From positions 82,036,001-82,100,000 of the forward strand of contig CM044318.1 in NCBI GenBank assembly GCA_024291935.2: a DNA stretch of 64,000 nt. Reading direction: 5' to 3'. Shown here piece after piece: positions 1 through 33,308 of the stretch. The DNA is from Okapia johnstoni (Eukaryota; Chordata; Mammalia; Artiodactyla; Giraffidae). The notes below the pieces were generated by a model. The model did not search any database and had not been told where the DNA came from. It worked only from the letters and a program-made list of their open reading frames with translations. A program made the translations under genes and the position numbers. Within the stretch, counting starts at the first letter, position 1. Each line of letters opens with the position of its first letter.

Positions 1-677
1 AGAAGCCACTGCAGTGATCAGCCTGCACACCACACCTAGACAGTAGGCCCTGCTTGCTGCAGCTAGAGAAAAGTCCACAGAGCAACAAAGACCCAGCACA
101 CGCAATAAATAAATATATAAAATTACTTAAAGCAATGTGGTTCTATTCCTAGGCTTCAGAACAAGAATGGGCCCACAACTTATTTCTGGGTGGCCAGGCG
201 GGGGAAAGCAGCGACCACAAAATCTTTGTGGTGATTAAACTTTGGGCACTTGGTTTGCACAGGCAGCCTGCCTCTGCCCTGAGCACTGAGGCTTAGGAAG
301 GCCCCCGCTGCCTTCTCTACGTCATTACAGGCCCCCACCTGAGCTTTTGCCTCCCCCCAAAAGATCACTGCTCCTCCCTGCTTGGCAGCTGCAGCAGATC
401 CTGCTCCATGAAGCCCACCCCTCCAACCCTGGAGTTCCATGTGCCCCAGCTGACCTTCATCTCCAACCCGCCTCACCCGGGGTGAGGGCTTTGGCGTCCC
501 TCCCCAGAGCTCAGCTATCTGGCAGCTGGGCCTCGTTCCCACCCAACTCCTAAGGACTTCCTTCTGATTCCCGACTCTGCAACCTCAGCTAAGCACTTCC
601 CGTCACAGACGTGAAAATAAGAGAAAGAAAAGCATCTGACCTACTATTACTGTGCCTTAAAACTTAGTGATAACTTT
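1..677. other. Intergenic, nothing recognised
   Basis: I see no gene, RNA or clear repeat here. Short open frames on both strands lack splice sites or recognisable protein content. Confidence 0.5.
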
Positions 678-1035
678 TGTTGCCGCTCGGTTGCTCAGTC
701 GTCTCCGACTCTGCGACCCCATGGACTGCAGCACGCCAGACTTCCCTGTTCTTCACCATCTCCCAGAGTTTGCTCAGACTCATGTCCATCGAGTCGGTGA
801 TGCCATCCAACCATCTCATCCTCTGTCGCCCCTCTTCCTCCTGCCCTCAATCTTTCCCAGCATCAGAGACTTCTCTTATGAGTCGGCTCTTTGCATCAGG
901 TGGTCAAAGTATGGGAGCTTCAGCATCAGTCCTTCCAATAAATATTCAGGGTTGATTTCCTTTAGGATTGACTGCTTTGATCTCCTTGCAGTCCAAGGGA
1001 CTCTCAAGAGTCTTCCCCAGCACCATAATTCAAAC
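678..1035 (-). repeat. BovB LINE 3' fragment
   Basis: The plus strand reads as the reverse complement of the BovB LINE 3' region: SINE-like head with the CAGTCGTCTCCGACTC motif, then the segments that in sense encode the C-terminal end of the BovB reverse transcriptase ORF. It is truncated and carries many substitutions. Open frames over this stretch are translations of the repeat in the wrong strand. Confidence 0.88.
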
Positions 1036-2769
1036 CCTTTATCATCATCATATTTACCCAGACAGCATTTACATTTTCAACTGTGACCTCATTCTTTATT
1101 AAATTTGAAATCAGCTTTTGCCTGGAATCTAAAAACTTTCTGTAAAACAAAAAGTACGAAGATGAAAGGTGGAGTGAAGCTACATCAAGTGTCGGGCGTG
1201 CAGGCATCTTGTATTCACATACTTCCCACGTGACTATGACAAGCGACGTTCACACAGAGACAGACGCCCAGGGAGGCGGCTGGGAGCCTGCTGACTGCCA
1301 GTCCCCGGGCCTGTGCCCACAAGGCCCACCCCACTCCCTTCCTGCCCCTTGGGCTTCTGTGAGATGCCTCCTGTAGCTAAATGAACCCTCTCTTCTAGCG
1401 GAACTGTCTTGGCAGGCTCTCTGTACCCTGCGACAGAGACATGCGATCAGGACCAGAACCAAACTCTAGTGTCTCCTCACCACACAACACTTTGTTAATG
1501 TCAGTACACAGTTCTTAACTATACTGTCAGTTGTATGCTCTCTGTACAACATACATAACCATACATAAAACTCTGACATGTGTGTCAATTATATGCTTTA
1601 TTTATATATAGCCATTTATAAAACTATGTATATAGTTACATATGTCAAGTATCTATGTCAGTTATATTTATCAACTGATTTAACTAGATCAATATATGTC
1701 AGTGAACACAGATCCGAGTTAAGCAGCTACATAAATGTCCACCATGTGGCCAGATCTCTTTGGGTCTGAGGACACTGTTCACCTCTGTATGTGGCAGGTT
1801 TTCTTCCAGCTTTTTATTGAAATTTCAAACTATGTCTTGATTAGAAGGCAAACCCTAAACGTTTTCTCTAGGGGAAACAAGAACGTGCAAAGCTTCTAGA
1901 CTTGGAACAAAATGATGAAAATTGTTACCCAGACATTCTGCATTTCCTGGGAGGTGAAAATAAACCTAAACCCAGGACAGAACTGAGAACTCTGTGACCA
2001 GAAGCTGGTGTTCTGAGTGCTGATGTCACACAGCTCTATGGGTCTCAAAGCCCCAGAACATACCCGTCCCTCCCTTGAGCTCTGGCATAAGACGGCACAT
2101 CTGGAAGTCAGGTATTCCTCATGGTGACAGTGAGATCTGTCCAAGAATCACAGAAATGGGGGTGGGGGGATTCATTACTGAAGCATCTTTTTCCCCACGA
2201 TTCATTTTGTTTTTATTTGGCTTCACGCAGCTCAGGACTCCTGGACTCAGGGAGGTGTTGCTACCACTCAAATCGCTGGCTTTTCTCCGGGAGTCACTTC
2301 TCTTCTCTCCAGGGATTATCAAGCCTTTGAAGGGACCCACTTCTCAAGGCTCAGAGTGTTTGATTAAATTGCTCATTTCAGGTAAACTGGATTTTGAGGA
2401 ACTCGGTTGGATTTCGGAGGAAAGACAGCCAAGGGAGGCATGTGGTCGACAATAAAGACAGAACAAGGGATGGGGGCTCCTGGTTACTGGAGAGGCTGGT
2501 TCCTCCGTGCAGGACACTCTCCACCTCTGAGCCTGCAGAAGGGTCTGGAAGGGAGTTTCTAGCATCTCCTTAAATACTGAGGTGGCATGACCCTTTTGTC
2601 AGTGGGGAAAATTGACATTTTTTCCCCCCTAAAATATGTATCGTTTACAAAACGGGTTTGCGTATTCTGAGCAGTGTACACATAATATTTGGGGGGGAAA
2701 AAAAGATATTCCCTTAGTTATTCCCACAGGAGATTTGTAAGCCTGATTCTGAAAGTTCAATGTATTTCA
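1036..2769. other. Intergenic, AT-rich stretch
   Basis: No supported gene. About 1500-1730 is A+T rich with repeated TATAT/ACATA runs; the rest is unremarkable unique-looking sequence. Confidence 0.4.
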
Positions 2770-2965
2770 GGGGCTTCCTAGGTAAAGAACCCACCTGCCA
2801 ATGCAGGAGACTTAAGAGACTCAGGTTCAATCCCTTGGTCAGGAAGATCCCCCAGAGAAGGGAATGGCAACCCACTCCAGTATTCAGGCCTGGAGAATCC
2901 CCTGGACAGAGATGCCTACAGTCCATAGGGTCACAGAGGGTTGGACACAACTGAAGTGACTTAGG
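2770..2965 (+). repeat. Bov-tA SINE
   Basis: tRNA-derived SINE in sense: GGCTTCC head, an internal B-box-like GGTTCAATCC, then the Bov-A body ending in the ACACAACTGAAGTGACTTAG tail. Diverged copy. Confidence 0.88.
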
Positions 2966-3244
2966 ATGCATGCAGGGTTTGGGAGCAAAGCCATGGGCCC
3001 CAGTATAGGCCTGTTTGTCATGTGCAGCTGCACGTTACTACCCATGAGAGAGACAGAGGTTCTTCCCACATGGGTCCTTCCTTCTCTCTGGAGTAAACCT
3101 TCCACCCACCCTGGACCAGTTTAGGGAGATCCACCCATGTTTTACATGCAGAAGGCTCTGTGGCTTGGGTTCCCTCTCCCTCCACTGAAGGAAGCCCAAG
3201 GAGGTTGCTAAGTGGCTGGGGGTGGGGGGAGGCAGGGAGGAGGA

Positions 3245-3316
3245 ACATTCACTGCTTCCAGGGGTGGGGGGACATTCACTGCTTCCAGGGGTGGGGGACA
3301 TTCGCTGCTTCCTGGC
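3245..3316. repeat. Short tandem repeat, ~27 bp unit, 2.7 copies
   Basis: The unit ACATTCACTGCTTCC followed by a G-rich tail occurs at 3245-3271 and 3272-3297 and partially at 3298-3316. The last, diverged copy lies directly before the pyrimidine tract and AG of the orphan exon at 3331, so the repeat abuts a splice acceptor. Confidence 0.85.
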
Positions 3317-3330
3317 ACTTTTCTGCCCAG

Positions 3331-3476
3331 GTGTGTGCTTGGCCACAAGATGATACTTGAGAGGCTTGACTTCAAGATTATGTTCACCGCTGCGGGCGGC
3401 CTCGTGATGGCTACAAGCCTGCTGATGTGCTTTATCGTCTGTCTTAGCTACAAAGTTAATGAAGGGAGAGACGATG
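3331..3476 (+). CDS. Orphan coding exon: N-terminus of a small single-pass membrane protein (FAM24-like?)
   Basis: The stretch is bounded by a good acceptor (pyrimidine-rich tract, CCCAG at 3326-3330) and a consensus donor (GATG then GTAAGA at 3477). An ATG at 3350 opens 42 codons plus one base. The peptide has a short basic and acidic head (residues 1-9), then a hydrophobic run of about 23 residues (roughly 11-33: FTAAGGLVMATSLLMCFIVC) followed by SYKVNEGRDD. This is the layout of a signal-anchor or single transmembrane segment. From memory it resembles the N-terminal exon of the FAM24 family in the order of K, IM, GG, LL, CL and YKV, but the match is weak. I could not find a convincing next exon in phase 1 within the window. 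It may be one exon of a small gene, a duplicated gene relic, or chance. It lies about 7 kb from the UROS 3' end, on the opposite strand. Confidence 0.4.
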
Positions 3477-6400
3477 GTAAGAGTGGCTCATCCCCATCTC
3501 CCATCCCTCAGATGGGATCCTGGGGCTCCGTGCTTGAGCAGGGTCATCCATGGCCCTGTGGCCGCACCCTGGGTGAGGTCAGGAACAGCGGGAGAGTTTG
3601 AGAGGACTGAGGCAGGGAGGGTAGAATCTGGCTTTCTACCCCTTCCAGTCTGGGGCTGTGAGCTCACAAGTGGAATGTTCTCAGCCGGCGGGTCTGCGCT
3701 ACTTTGCTGTCACTTGGCCTTACCGGGTTAACCCTCAGTGGGTTGATTCCACACTGGGTGGCCCCACTCCTGTCTGTCCGGGCCCTGCAGACTGGGGGCT
3801 GTCGGGGCGGCTGTGATGAGTTCTCTGTCTCTGCTCACTCGGAGGACAGGCTGAGCTGATCTCCTGCCTGAGTCGGCGAGGTCTGGGGGTGTCTGTGGCC
3901 CTGGGGATGGTGAGATTGGCCTACAGGACTCTGGGGGTGTTGAGCTCTGCGGAGATCCTGGCTGATCTGACCATGGGCTGCAGGTCATTAGCCTGCAGCT
4001 CTTTGCAAAATGGTTTTCACTTTGGAGTCAAGAAGCAGTTTTGCAGCAGGTAAAAGGAACGTCTCTAGTTTGGGGAAGTTACGCCTGTGAGGAGGAGGGG
4101 ACCCCAGAGCCCAGGGTGGGTGTCTGCGTGGTGGTCCCTGTGTGTCACGCCTGCATCTCCTGCCTGGAGCCCATGCACACCAGGTGCTGATGGTTAGACC
4201 CGTCAGACCTGTGCCATGTCCCTTCTCATTTATAAAATGCTGGAGGAGGAAAGGGTTGGGTAAGGATTCAGGAGGGGAGTGGAGAGGTATGATGGAGGGC
4301 TGGGGTCACACGTCATCACTGCCTAGCTGAGGACCTCTGATGATTGCAAGAAATGGATTTTTTTTTTTTAAGTAATCTAACGTTTCTTATAAAATCACTG
4401 AAGGAAAACGTAACAAGCAATGACGCTGACACAAAAGACAAAAAACTCAATTTGGAAGCAGGCCAACCTGAGGTTCCGCCAACTCCAGCGTCAAAGCTCC
4501 AGTGACAGAACCTCGGCGAGAGATGCGCTGGAGAACCTCAGTCCAGACAGGTGGAACCCCCGCATCTCCCAGCCACAGTCCTGCCTTGTAAAGTACAGTC
4601 AGCTCGGCTGCCTCCTGACTTTGTCCCTTCAATGTCTGCAGTCCCTCGAGGGTAGGAGCCGCCTCTCACCCTCCAGGTCCCAGCGCACAGCCCAGGCTTC
4701 TTAGGTGTCTGGGGTAATAACCGCCTGTAACCTTTGCCCCAGATAAACCTCTCAGGCACAGCAGTAAATCATGAATAGCGTTATTTTGATTATTGGTAAG
4801 AGTATGTTACGCATTAGAATGTTTAGTAAAATAATTTCCTGCTAGCTTATTTTCTGAAAACCCATATATATCACAACGTCTTTATTTTACCACCCATTCA
4901 CATTTAACATAATTGCATCAGCATTTAACGTAATAGCTGGCATGGGGCTATTATTTTAACTCATTAAGTGAGTTATTATATGTAACAAATGAGTTAAAGC
5001 CCCTAAAATGTGGAATGGTGCCCGAGAACACATCCTGTAATTATGAGCTTGGCTAAAAGGTCCAAAGGAAACATCTTCAACTCACTGCTGACCACTGGGG
5101 CCCAGAGCCCAGCCCTAGTTCAGCACATAGATTCCTGCCCAATGCTGTATTCTCTTCTCAAAGGTCTTCCTTCACCAACACTCTTGGAGTTGGCTGGGCT
5201 GGGCACACAAGAGCCCATGTCGGGGGGGGACATAATACAGCAAACCCTCCACAGCAGCTGTGTGCAACGCCTCCTCCCTGCTCTTTCCTCTCCCACCCCA
5301 TGTTCTGTCCTTTCTGATCCTTAAGAAGGACACGGGGAGCTTAAGAGGCGGGAACTCTATCAGGGTCGTGTGGAACGCAGGCCTTATGCTGGTTCCTGGC
5401 TGCCACTTTGGGCCTGTGAGGTGTCCTGCACATCCCCAACCTCAACGCTGATCTTTCCCAGATGGGACCTGTGCCTGGCGAGCTCCTGTCCTGAGGCTGC
5501 CATTCTCTCTCTCCCAGCCACCAGACCACAGATGATGATGACCCAGTATAACTCTGGGCCTGGATGCGGTCACCCTTAAGAGGAGCTGTCAGCCCCTGGG
5601 CGAGGGGGAGTGGGACCGGGTGTGGCCTCTCTGGGTTTCACTGTCCTGAGTTGAAAGTTATTGGGTTTCTACTTCTGCCGCTCCCTGTATCTGCAGAACC
5701 CGGGTCCTCCCCCCACCCATCACTTTACAAATTCACATTTGCCTTCTCAGCCCTCACCTTATAAACTGTGAACAGAAGACCCACCCCAGCCCAGTCGCCA
5801 ACGCACGGGTTCCCCACTCACAGCCACGGCTGGAACCTGCACCCTCACTGCCTGGCTTTCATGTGTTTGATGGACGAGGTCGGCTGCAACCGTTCCTAAC
5901 TGTGAACCCATCTCCATCTTTAACCCAACCTGTCCTGCCTCACCTTAAACTGTGGTCACCTCCTCTCCAAAAGGTCACACTGGGGTGTCATGTGGACAGA
6001 AGACATTCACCGAATCCTTGTCCCCTGCCCCACCCCACTCTCACCCTCCCCCCGACCCTCCCTGCTCTGCAGCCCCTTTTCGGCAGCGCCCCCCGCCCCC
6101 CGCCACCGCACTTTCTTGCCTTTGTCTCCCCGTGTGCCTTCAGATAGCTGTCTCCTCTCTTCCTCTGTCGCTCAGCGCCCGTCTCAGACTTCCCCAGCTT
6201 CTAGGGTCTGCCGCGGACCGCACGCCGACCAGGTGCGATGGTTTTCAGGCGTGCTTGCAGGTGGGACTCACCTGGAGGGCTTCTGAACTGCCTGTAACTT
6301 GGGCCTTCCCCTAGGAAAGAGTTAAATAGAAGTGGGCAGGGGGCGGGGAGCAGCTCCCTTTTCAGAAGCACTTTGCGTGGTTCTGATGTGCAGCCACGGT

Positions 6401-6950
6401 TCCTGATACAGGGTCTATTTCACTTTGATATTATAGAGAAAAACGTGTGTATAAGGCAGCATTCTCTAAATTATTTTACTCAGTCCTCAGGACAAGTGTT
6501 CAGTCTGTGCAACCAACGCCAGGATCAGTCTTAGGGCACGCCCATCACCCTGCAAGTCCCCCCTGGGCCGCACCCCAAAGTCCCCCAGGTCTGCGTCAGG
6601 CCCGCACCCACACATGGGCACCCCCCTGACCCCAGTCAGTTAAGCCAGCCCTCCTGAGGCGCTCTGGTTCCCCCGAGGCCCCCATTACATTCTGAGGGGT
6701 CTGGTGCTCATCCCAAATGGGACCTCGAGCTCAGACCAGCAAAGCTGCAGGCTTCCCCATTCACTGCCTACGGGGTTTACTGCCTTCTGCTGAAAAAGCC
6801 CTGGATTTCTGCCTCCCACCGAACCTAGGGTGGCAAAGCTGCTGGTCCCCGCAGGGGTGCACAGGGGCAGGGAGCATCTCTAGGCCGCTGCCTGAAACCA
6901 TTCCTGCTGGTCTGACCCAAAGAGTAGGTGTTCAAGCATAAATGCTTCTT
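3477..6950. other. Intergenic stretch without recognised gene
   Basis: Contains A+T rich sequence around 4750-5000 and C-rich, Pro-coding-looking but unspliced open frames around 5950-6200. A splice-like AG stands before ATGGGACC near 5460, but the resulting frame is short and shows no family features. I support no gene here. Confidence 0.4.
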
Positions 6951-7112
6951 GGGACTTCCCTGGTGGTCCAGTGGTTAAGAACCCATCTTCCAATGCAAGG
7001 GATGTGGGCTTGATCCCTGGTTGGCAAACTAAAACCCCACATGCTGCAGAGCAATGAAGACCCAGCGTGGCCAAAATAAAAATAATGAAAAAATATTTTT
7101 AAAAAAATTGGA
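6951..7112 (+). repeat. CHR-2-type tRNA SINE
   Basis: Begins GGGACTTCCCTGGTGGTCCA, carries the B-box-like GCTTGATCCCTGG, and runs to an A-rich tail. This is the older cetartiodactyl CHR family rather than Bov-tA. Confidence 0.85.
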
Positions 7113-7185
7113 AAAAAGAATAAATGCTTTAATTTGTTGCCTGACTCAGGTCAGTTTCCAGAACCCTGACATGGTTGTTGGTAGC

Positions 7186-7465
7186 TGCTGCTGCTGCTGC
7201 TGCTGAGTCGCTTCAGTCGTGTCCAACTCTGCGCGACCCCATAGATGGCAGCCCACCAGGCTCCTCCGTCCCCGGGATTCTCCAGGCAAGAATACTGGAG
7301 TGGGTTGCCATTTCCTTCTCCAATGCATGAAAGTGAAAAGTAAAAGTGAAGTCGCTCAGTCGTGTCTGACTCCTAGTGACCCCATGGACTGCAGCCTACC
7401 AGGCTCCTCCGTCCATGGGATTCTCCAGGCAAGAGTACTGGAGTGGGTTGCCATTGCCTTCTCTG
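7186..7465 (-). repeat. BOV-A2 SINE with 13 bp target-site duplication
   Basis: Reverse-complement BOV-A2: the (CTG)n tail comes first, followed by the two Bov-A monomers. It is flanked by the exact direct repeat GGTTGTTGGTAGC at 7173-7185 and 7466-7478, so the element boundaries are certain and the insertion is relatively recent. Confidence 0.95.
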
Positions 7466-7841
7466 GGTTGTTGGTAGCAGTTTTGTCTAATTCTACCCTG
7501 GTTTCTATGGAAAGGCAGTCACTGCCCACCCCCCCACCCCCTGCCCCAGCTCACAGTCCTGCACAAATTCACTTAGAAGTGAGGTGTACATGGAGTTCCG
7601 CCCAGGTCACAACAGATTCCCTTCTGCCTCCTCCACTGTTCGCACCTCTGGCCTCAGGGAGACTCTGAGGGCCATGGCAGTGGCTTCAATGCTTGAAGAT
7701 AATACAAAGAAAAGAAAAAATTAAAAAGGGAAGGAAAACTCTGTGCATTGCACTTAGTAAGGTACTAAAGCAGACTCCTGGGGTTCAACAATATCAAAAG
7801 GAGTTTTAGGTATAAATTTCAATTCTGCTTATAATCCTAAG

Positions 7842-8053
7842 CAGAATTCCTTGGTGGCTCAGACAGTAAAGCGTTTGCCTGCAATGCGGGAGACCTGGGT
7901 TCAGTCCCTTGGTTGGGAAGATCTCCTGGAGAAGGAAAGGGCAACCCACTCCAGTACTCTTGCCTGGAAAATTCCATGGACTGAGGAGCCTGGTGGGCTA
8001 TAGTCCATGGGGTCGCAAAGAGTCGGACATGACTGAGCGACTTCACTTTCACT
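7842..8053 (+). repeat. Bov-tA SINE with target-site duplication
   Basis: Full sense Bov-tA copy. Flanking direct repeats TTATAATCCTAAG (7829-7841) and TTATAATCCCAAG (8054-8066) differ at one base. Confidence 0.93.
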
Positions 8054-8259
8054 TTATAATCCCAAGGGCTTATGCTTGCAACTGCGCCTTAGCTAAAAGT
8101 ACAGAAACCGTTAAGAGACTTCTATAGCAATTGGACCTTGCTCTGTCCCTAAAGCATGTGATGAGAGGACCACCTGACCCAGTCCAGGTCCTGTTGAGCC
8201 CACAGGACCATCTTTGGTGGCACTGAAGCTGGGGCCTGGGACACAGGACTCTTTCCTGC

Positions 8260-8662
8260 AGTGCTTGCACCTGGACAAACGTCTCCTTGAGCAACAAAAT
8301 ACAAAGAAATTATAAGCCACTAAAAACAATTGCATGGATGCACAGTTGGGGCAAATTACCGACAACAAGATAGAAAAACCCAGCTGCCACTTCTGAAGAG
8401 CCAGGAACAGAAAACAAGGTGTCAGGAGCAAAAGCAGGGTACTGTGCATGTCCCCTGCACTGGACACCCCCCGAAGGGGTGGGTAGGCCACCTAAGCCAT
8501 CCCTTCAACCTGATCCCTGGATGCACCCCTACCCTCATCACATATAAGCAACCAGCTCGTCCCCCCTCAGGGAGCGAACAAGGGAAACTGTTACTTGTTT
8601 TTGCTCCTCCTGTAGCCACCGGAGCCCCGATAAAGCCTTGCCTGAATGTCTTGACTAGCCCT
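8260..8662 (+). mobile_element. Solo-LTR-like remnant of an endogenous retrovirus
   Basis: The sequence has LTR promoter layout: a TATA-like CATATAAGC near 8540, then a C-rich stretch and CGATAAAGCCTTGCCTG near 8626, which resembles the poly(A) signal and R region of ruminant ERV LTRs. No gag, pol or env frame is adjacent. A Bov-tA inserted into its 3' part at 8663. The left boundary is uncertain. It is a decayed non-coding remnant. Confidence 0.5.
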
Positions 8663-8838
8663 CGGTGGTGGTGGTTTAGTTGCTAAGTCGCTCCGACCCT
8701 TGTGACCCTATGGACTGTAGCCTGCTAGGCTCCTCTGTCCATGGGGTTCTCCAAGCAAGAATACCGGAGTGGGTTGCCATTTCCTCCTCCAGGGGATCTT
8801 CCTGACCCAGGAATCGAACCCAGGTCTCCTGCCTTTCA
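8663..8838 (-). repeat. Bov-tA SINE inserted in the LTR-like segment
   Basis: Antisense Bov-tA flanked by the exact 10 bp direct repeat GACTAGCCCT at 8653-8662 and 8839-8848. Confidence 0.92.
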
Positions 8839-8848
8839 GACTAGCCCT

Positions 8849-9714
8849 TGATCACTGTCTTGATCACTGTCTACTGATTGGGGAAGGCCCAGAACCCCGG
8901 TTGGTGTCAGCGCACACCACACAGTCCAGGGCAGAACCATGCTGCCGCCTGTGACGGGGTCGGTTTAGCTGCCTCTGTGCCTGGGCGGGGACATTCAATC
9001 CGGAGGCTGACCCCGAGACAGTCCTTGCAACTCTGGGGTGGCCAGCACAGCTCTGGCCATCCAGGGGCTCCTGCACAGGGCCTAGGGAGTTGCCTGGGTC
9101 TGGCCTCCTTGGCTGCAGGACCCTGGAAGATACCACTGCATCTTAGCCGGACTGGGGGCGACCTCTGACCCTGGACAGATGAGGAAACACAGCTGGAAAG
9201 GGTTGAGGACGGAGAGGAGTCTATAAACAACCCAGATTTGACTTTCAGAGCAGAAGCAATAGGATGGACCCTGCCTTGGATCGGAGACAAGCAAAAGGAC
9301 GAGACAAAACAATGTGAGGTCACTCTGGCTTCGCTGCAGTCGAGGGCAGGATGGGCCACGAGCAGCCCTCCCGGGGCCATCCCAGGACGCCCGGCCAGGG
9401 CTCCCAGTCCCACCACTGTGTTGTCTGACCCTAAACTCAGCCTCAACGTGTGCCGCCAGGGTTTCCGCTGGTACTCGAGGGCCGCCGGCTTCCTTAAGCC
9501 GGACTAAATGAACATCTCAAACAGGCCATCCAAGGGGTCTAACTTACCTTAGAAATAATGCCAGTTCTTTGGACACAAAATTTTAAAAACTTAAAAACAT
9601 TGGAGAGCCTGCAGTCTGTCTGGGTCACACCAGGATCTGGAGACTTAGTCGTTGGGCTAGTGTCTGTTTGGTGTGAGATGGTTTATGGATATCACTGGTC
9701 CCGGTCTCTGCGCC
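8849..9714. other. Intergenic, nothing recognised
   Basis: G+C-moderate sequence with long overlapping open frames on both strands (for example 8907-9446 minus) that lack splice context or protein features. No gene is supported. Confidence 0.4.
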
Positions 9715-9815
9715 GTGTTCATCCTGGTTCTGTCACTTTACTGGTTGTGTGACCCTAAACAGGCTGCTTAACCTCGTGAGCCTCCTTTCCTTCGCCAGGG
9801 AAAAGAGGACCAGTA
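9715..9815 (+). repeat. MIR SINE
   Basis: Carries the MIR core pattern CACTTTACTGGTTGTGTGAC followed by a diverged TTAACCTCGTGAGCCTCCTT segment. Confidence 0.65.
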
Positions 9816-10255
9816 GTGACGTCCACTCCCAAGGGCTGTGAACTGGCATGGACATCAGATGGGAGAGCCCCTGCTTGGGGCTGGGGTCGCTCAACAGAGA
9901 ACACGGTCCACAGAGCCCTCCCCGGGGGGCTGCGATGGGCAGGGAACACAGGCACCTTTCCTACCGTCTGCTCGTGTTACTGACAGACAGACTGAGGTTT
10001 CATTCAACCCGGCTCAAAACCCAGGCCGAGATCAAAGTGGAAACAAAGTTGGGGGACAGATTTCCAACACCTCCCTGCAGGGCCTGCGTCTGCATATGAG
10101 GCCCTTGGAGGAAACAGCCTTCCCCGCCTCAGGGACCCCTGGCTGGCTGATGCTGCATTTCTGTCTCTGAAGAAAGCAAGCCTCTCCAAATTTGAGTGAC
10201 AGTTATCCACAGCTCACCAAGCGGGAACTTGGAGGTCCTTTTATGACATGGTCTG

Positions 10256-10470
10256 GTGGTGGTGCTCAGGCATGTCTGACTCTTTGTGACCCCACGGACT
10301 GCAGCCCACCAGGCTCCTCTGTCCATGGGATTCTCCAGGCAAGGATACTGGAGTGAGTAGCCATTCCTACTCCAGGGGATCTTCCCAACCCAGCGATGGA
10401 ACTCACGTCTCCTGCAACTCCTGCATTGGTAGGTAGGATTCTTTACCACTAGCGCCACCTGGGAAGCCCA
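10256..10470 (-). repeat. Bov-tA SINE
   Basis: Reverse-complement Bov-tA ending with the head complement CACCTGGGAAGCCC, just downstream of the UROS 3' end. Confidence 0.92.
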
Positions 10471-10518
10471 GAGGTTCTTTTTCACAAGATGAATAAAACT
10501 CCCTCACACACAGCACAC

Positions 10519-10524
10519 TTTATT
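10519..10524 (-). terminator. Second candidate UROS poly(A) signal
   Basis: TTTATT on the plus strand gives AATAAA on the UROS strand, about 105 bp beyond the first signal. It may give a slightly longer 3' end. Confidence 0.4.
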
Positions 10525-10605
10525 TTTCATGCCAGGTTTGTCAGTTCTCAGCACGAAGGCATATCTGCTTCTTCCCCAAACACAGCAAGTGACAAGAACA
10601 CACGG

Positions 10606-32790
<22,185 letters not shown>

Positions 32791-32867
32791 CGACAGCCCA
32801 AGCCCCGCCCCCAGTTACTGGGCACCTGTGCCGGGCGTGGGGGATCCAGGATCCCGCGCCGAAGCTC

Positions 32868-32877
32868 GCGCATGCGC
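32868..32877. promoter_or_regulatory. Palindromic NRF1-type site
   Basis: Perfect palindrome GCGCATGCGC, the NRF1 consensus, centrally placed between the two divergent start regions. Confidence 0.7.
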
Positions 32878-33164
32878 ACTGACATCCAGGCCCAGCGACC
32901 TCGCGAGATGGGTCAAACCACTGCGCAAAGCGGGGGGGTGAGGAGAACCTTGGAAAGACGAGTCGCTCGATGGAAGGAGGAAGAAAAGGCCAAGATAGGA
33001 CCCCCCCAAATTGGACTGGACTTTCGGACGTCACGGCTGTGGGGTTGACAGCGCCTCCGCGCCGAGGGTCTTCGTGCCCTCCCACCCGCTCCACCTCTGC
33101 TCGAATGGGTGGATCCGGAAGGACGGGCGCGCGGGGGTTGCGCAGGCGCAGAGGCGCCGGTAAC

Positions 33165-33308
33165 ATGGCGTCCCGGCCCAAGCGGCGTGCTGTGAGCCGC
33201 GCGCCCCCGGCTCTGGGCGCCGAGGAAGAGCAGGATGCGGTGGAGGAGGAGGACGACGAAGACGACAGTGACGAAGAGGAGGATGAAGAGGACGAGGTCG
33301 TCAATGAG
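33165..33308 (+). CDS. BCCIP: BCCIP exon 1 (coding part)
   Basis: ATG in the context GTAACATGGCG begins [10 protein letters not shown]; the exon ends AATGAG/GTGAGA. It encodes 48 residues, about half of them Glu or Asp after residue 19. The acidic tract is repetitive at DNA level (GAGGAGGA, GACGAAGA) and is expected to vary in length between species. Confidence 0.95.

Noticed and set aside
3980..4190. Cysteine-containing open frame without ATG, ending VCHACISCLEPMHTRC, as a possible second exon of the orphan gene at 3331-3476
   Set aside because: No acceptor gives the required phase 1 without hitting a stop, and similarity to FAM24 C-termini is not convincing.
7842..8053. tRNA-like B box in Bov-tA copies (here and elsewhere)
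   Set aside because: These are tRNA-derived SINEs, not tRNA genes; no cloverleaf is preserved.
1..10255. MMP21 (neighbour of UROS in human)
   Set aside because: No zinc-binding motif, hemopexin repeats or other MMP21 exon content seen; it presumably lies left of the window.
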